A DNA stretch of 8,307 nucleotides from an uncultured Clostridia bacterium (GTDB taxonomy: Bacteria > Bacillota > Clostridia > TANB77 > CAG-508), in assembly GCA_944393275.1 (NCBI GenBank), contig CALXZQ010000051.1, forward strand, positions 1-8,307, written 5' to 3'. Shown here piece after piece: positions 7,501 through 8,307 of the stretch. The position numbers and the translations under genes were made by a program. The stretch's first letter is position 1; every line of letters begins with the position of its first letter. The notes below the pieces were generated by a model that was not told the origin of the DNA, made no database searches, and saw only the letters and a program-made list of their open reading frames with translations.

Positions 7501-8028
7501 GGTTCTATAAATCCAAATGATATATTATCAATCAAAGGACCAGAAGGAGTTTATACTTATCTGGTACAGGAAGTACAAAAAGTTTATAGAAACCAAGGTG
7601 TTGATATTAATGACAAGCATATTGAAGTTATAGGAAGACAAATGCTTAAAAAAGTAAGAGTAGATGATAATGGTGATACTAATTTATTCCCAGGATCTTT
7701 AATAAATATGTATGATTTTGAAGAAGAAAACAGAAAAGCAGAAGCAGAAGGTAAGAAACCAGCAACAGGAAAGAGAGTTTTACTTGGAATTACTAAGGCT
7801 TCTTTGGCAACAGAAAGCTTCTTATCAGCAGCATCATTCCAAGAAACAACGAAAGTATTAACTGAAGCTGCAATAAAAGGAAAAATAGATGAATTAATAG
7901 GATTAAAAGAAAATGTTATGATTGGAAAATTAATTCCAGCAGGAACAGGTATGGCAAGATACAAAAATATTCATATAAATACTGAGGAAAGATTAGCAAA
8001 AGTAGCAGAAACAGAAGAAAATGCATAA
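4501..8028 (+). CDS. rpoC: DNA-directed RNA polymerase subunit beta'
   Basis: This is the β′ subunit (1175 residues), which carries the catalytic Mg2+ site and the clamp of RNA polymerase. The length is normal for Firmicutes. The N-terminal zinc ribbon uses C60, C62, C75 and C78. The switch-2 and rudder area starts near 322-342 ([21 protein letters not shown]). The invariant NADFDGDQM is at 448-456, with D450, D452 and D454 binding the catalytic metal. [19 protein letters not shown] forms the F-loop region, and the bridge helix is about 746-781. The second zinc site is C793, C867, C874 and C877. The trigger loop has M911, R912 and H915 (E. coli M932, R933, H936) and no SI3-type insertion. The C-terminal [19 protein letters not shown] block and the [17 protein letters not shown] block are present. 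The start is GTG with a strong ribosome binding site. Small oddities are Cys741 just before FREGL and [11 protein letters not shown] in the trigger loop. It is the last gene of the unit, and a terminator hairpin begins 22 bases after its stop. Confidence 0.99.
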   Translation: [1175 protein letters not shown]

Positions 8029-8050
8029 TCTATATATAAAACGATAGAGA

Positions 8051-8101
8051 TTACTTAGACCTCTTTATTAAACTTTAGTTTAATAAAGAGGTCTTTAGTA
8101 A
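8051..8101 (+). terminator. Rho-independent terminator after rpoC
   Basis: The core arms are perfect reverse complements: 8057-8074 (AGACCTCTTTATTAAACT) and 8077-8094 (AGTTTAATAAAGAGGTCT). This gives about 17 bp with a small UUUA loop. TTACT (8051-8055) and AGTAA (8097-8101) extend the stem below a small internal loop. The following T-run is short and broken (TCTTTAG, then TATTTATTTTG). The very stable hairpin, its position 22 bases after the rpoC stop and the new promoter downstream all favour a terminator for the rpoBC transcript. Confidence 0.8.
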
Positions 8102-8217
8102 ATATTTATTTTGTTTAAGAATAACATGTAGAATCTAGAATGGTGTATGAAAAATAATTAAAACTCAGAATAATGAACAGTTGTACAAATAAAAAATGTT
8201 AAAAACTTTATGTAACC

Positions 8218-8246
8218 TTGACAAAATGTTCATATAAGCGTAAAAT
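8218..8246 (+). promoter_or_regulatory. Predicted sigma-A promoter for the gene after rpoC
   Basis: A perfect TTGACA lies at 8218-8223 and TAAAAT at 8241-8246 with a 17-base spacer. A perfect TATAAT overlaps at 8246-8251, but its 22-base spacing to this -35 is too long. Transcription would start near 8253-8258, about 25-30 bases before the ATG. The hexamers match those of the promoter before rpoB (TTGACA and TAAAAT). The stretch from 8102 to 8217 is AT-rich and I see no gene in it. Confidence 0.7.
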
Positions 8247-8282
8247 ATAATAGTATTATTTTATTAATAAGGGGAAATCTTT

Positions 8283-8307
8283 ATGCCAAATAATAATGGG
8301 GTGTTTA
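8283..8307 (+). CDS. Start of an unidentified gene (3' partial)
   Basis: The ATG at 8283 is preceded by AAGGGGAAA (8269-8277), with the GGGG block 8 bases before the start, and by a good promoter. Only eight complete codons are visible (MPNNNGVF), too few to recognise a family. It does not begin like ribosomal protein S12 (MPTINQL-type), which is often found downstream of rpoC in Firmicutes. The terminator and separate promoter make it a transcription unit apart from rpoBC. Confidence 0.7.

Noticed and set aside
1115..7964. Several open frames of 60-180 codons on the - strand inside rpoB and rpoC
   Set aside because: They lie antisense to fully conserved coding sequence. They are rich in Ser, Ile and Phe, as expected from reading AT-rich codons backwards, and I recognise no family in them.

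Overview
The window comes from a very AT-rich, low-GC Gram-positive bacterium, most likely an uncultured or less-studied member of the Clostridia. The evidence is codon usage dominated by A/T-ending codons and AGA for Arg, strong GAGG/GGGG ribosome binding sites, TTG and GTG starts, and β and β′ sequences of the Firmicutes type without the large proteobacterial insertions. I cannot name a genus from sequence alone.

Layout, all on the + strand. (1) 1-257: the C-terminal end of a surface protein, with an Asn/Ser/Gly-rich linker, an IPYAG sorting-signal-like motif, one membrane segment and a Lys-containing tail. (2) 258-627: a 370-base gap with a clear sigma-A type promoter (271-300), several mutually exclusive RNA helices (312-404), a possible 11-codon leader ORF (367-402) and an intrinsic-terminator-like hairpin (409-453), all ahead of rpoB. 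(3) 628-4377: rpoB, complete. (4) 4378-4500: a gap holding an almost perfect 18-bp inverted repeat with a 10-bp palindrome in its loop. (5) 4501-8028: rpoC, complete. (6) 8029-8282: a strong terminator hairpin and then a new promoter. (7) 8283-8307: the first eight codons of an unidentified gene.

rpoB and rpoC encode the two large catalytic subunits of RNA polymerase and form a two-gene unit. It starts at the promoter near 271, or at one I cannot see, and ends at the hairpin after rpoC. The catalytic residues, both zinc sites and the rifampicin pocket all look intact. The core genes are ordinary. The parts worth a second look are non-coding or peripheral: a leader that looks built for attenuation, a long hairpin between the two cistrons, a 92-residue acidic tail on RpoB, and a surface-protein gene directly upstream of rpoB where rplL is usually found. 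I see no mobile element, CRISPR array, tRNA or rRNA, and no clearly new biological system.
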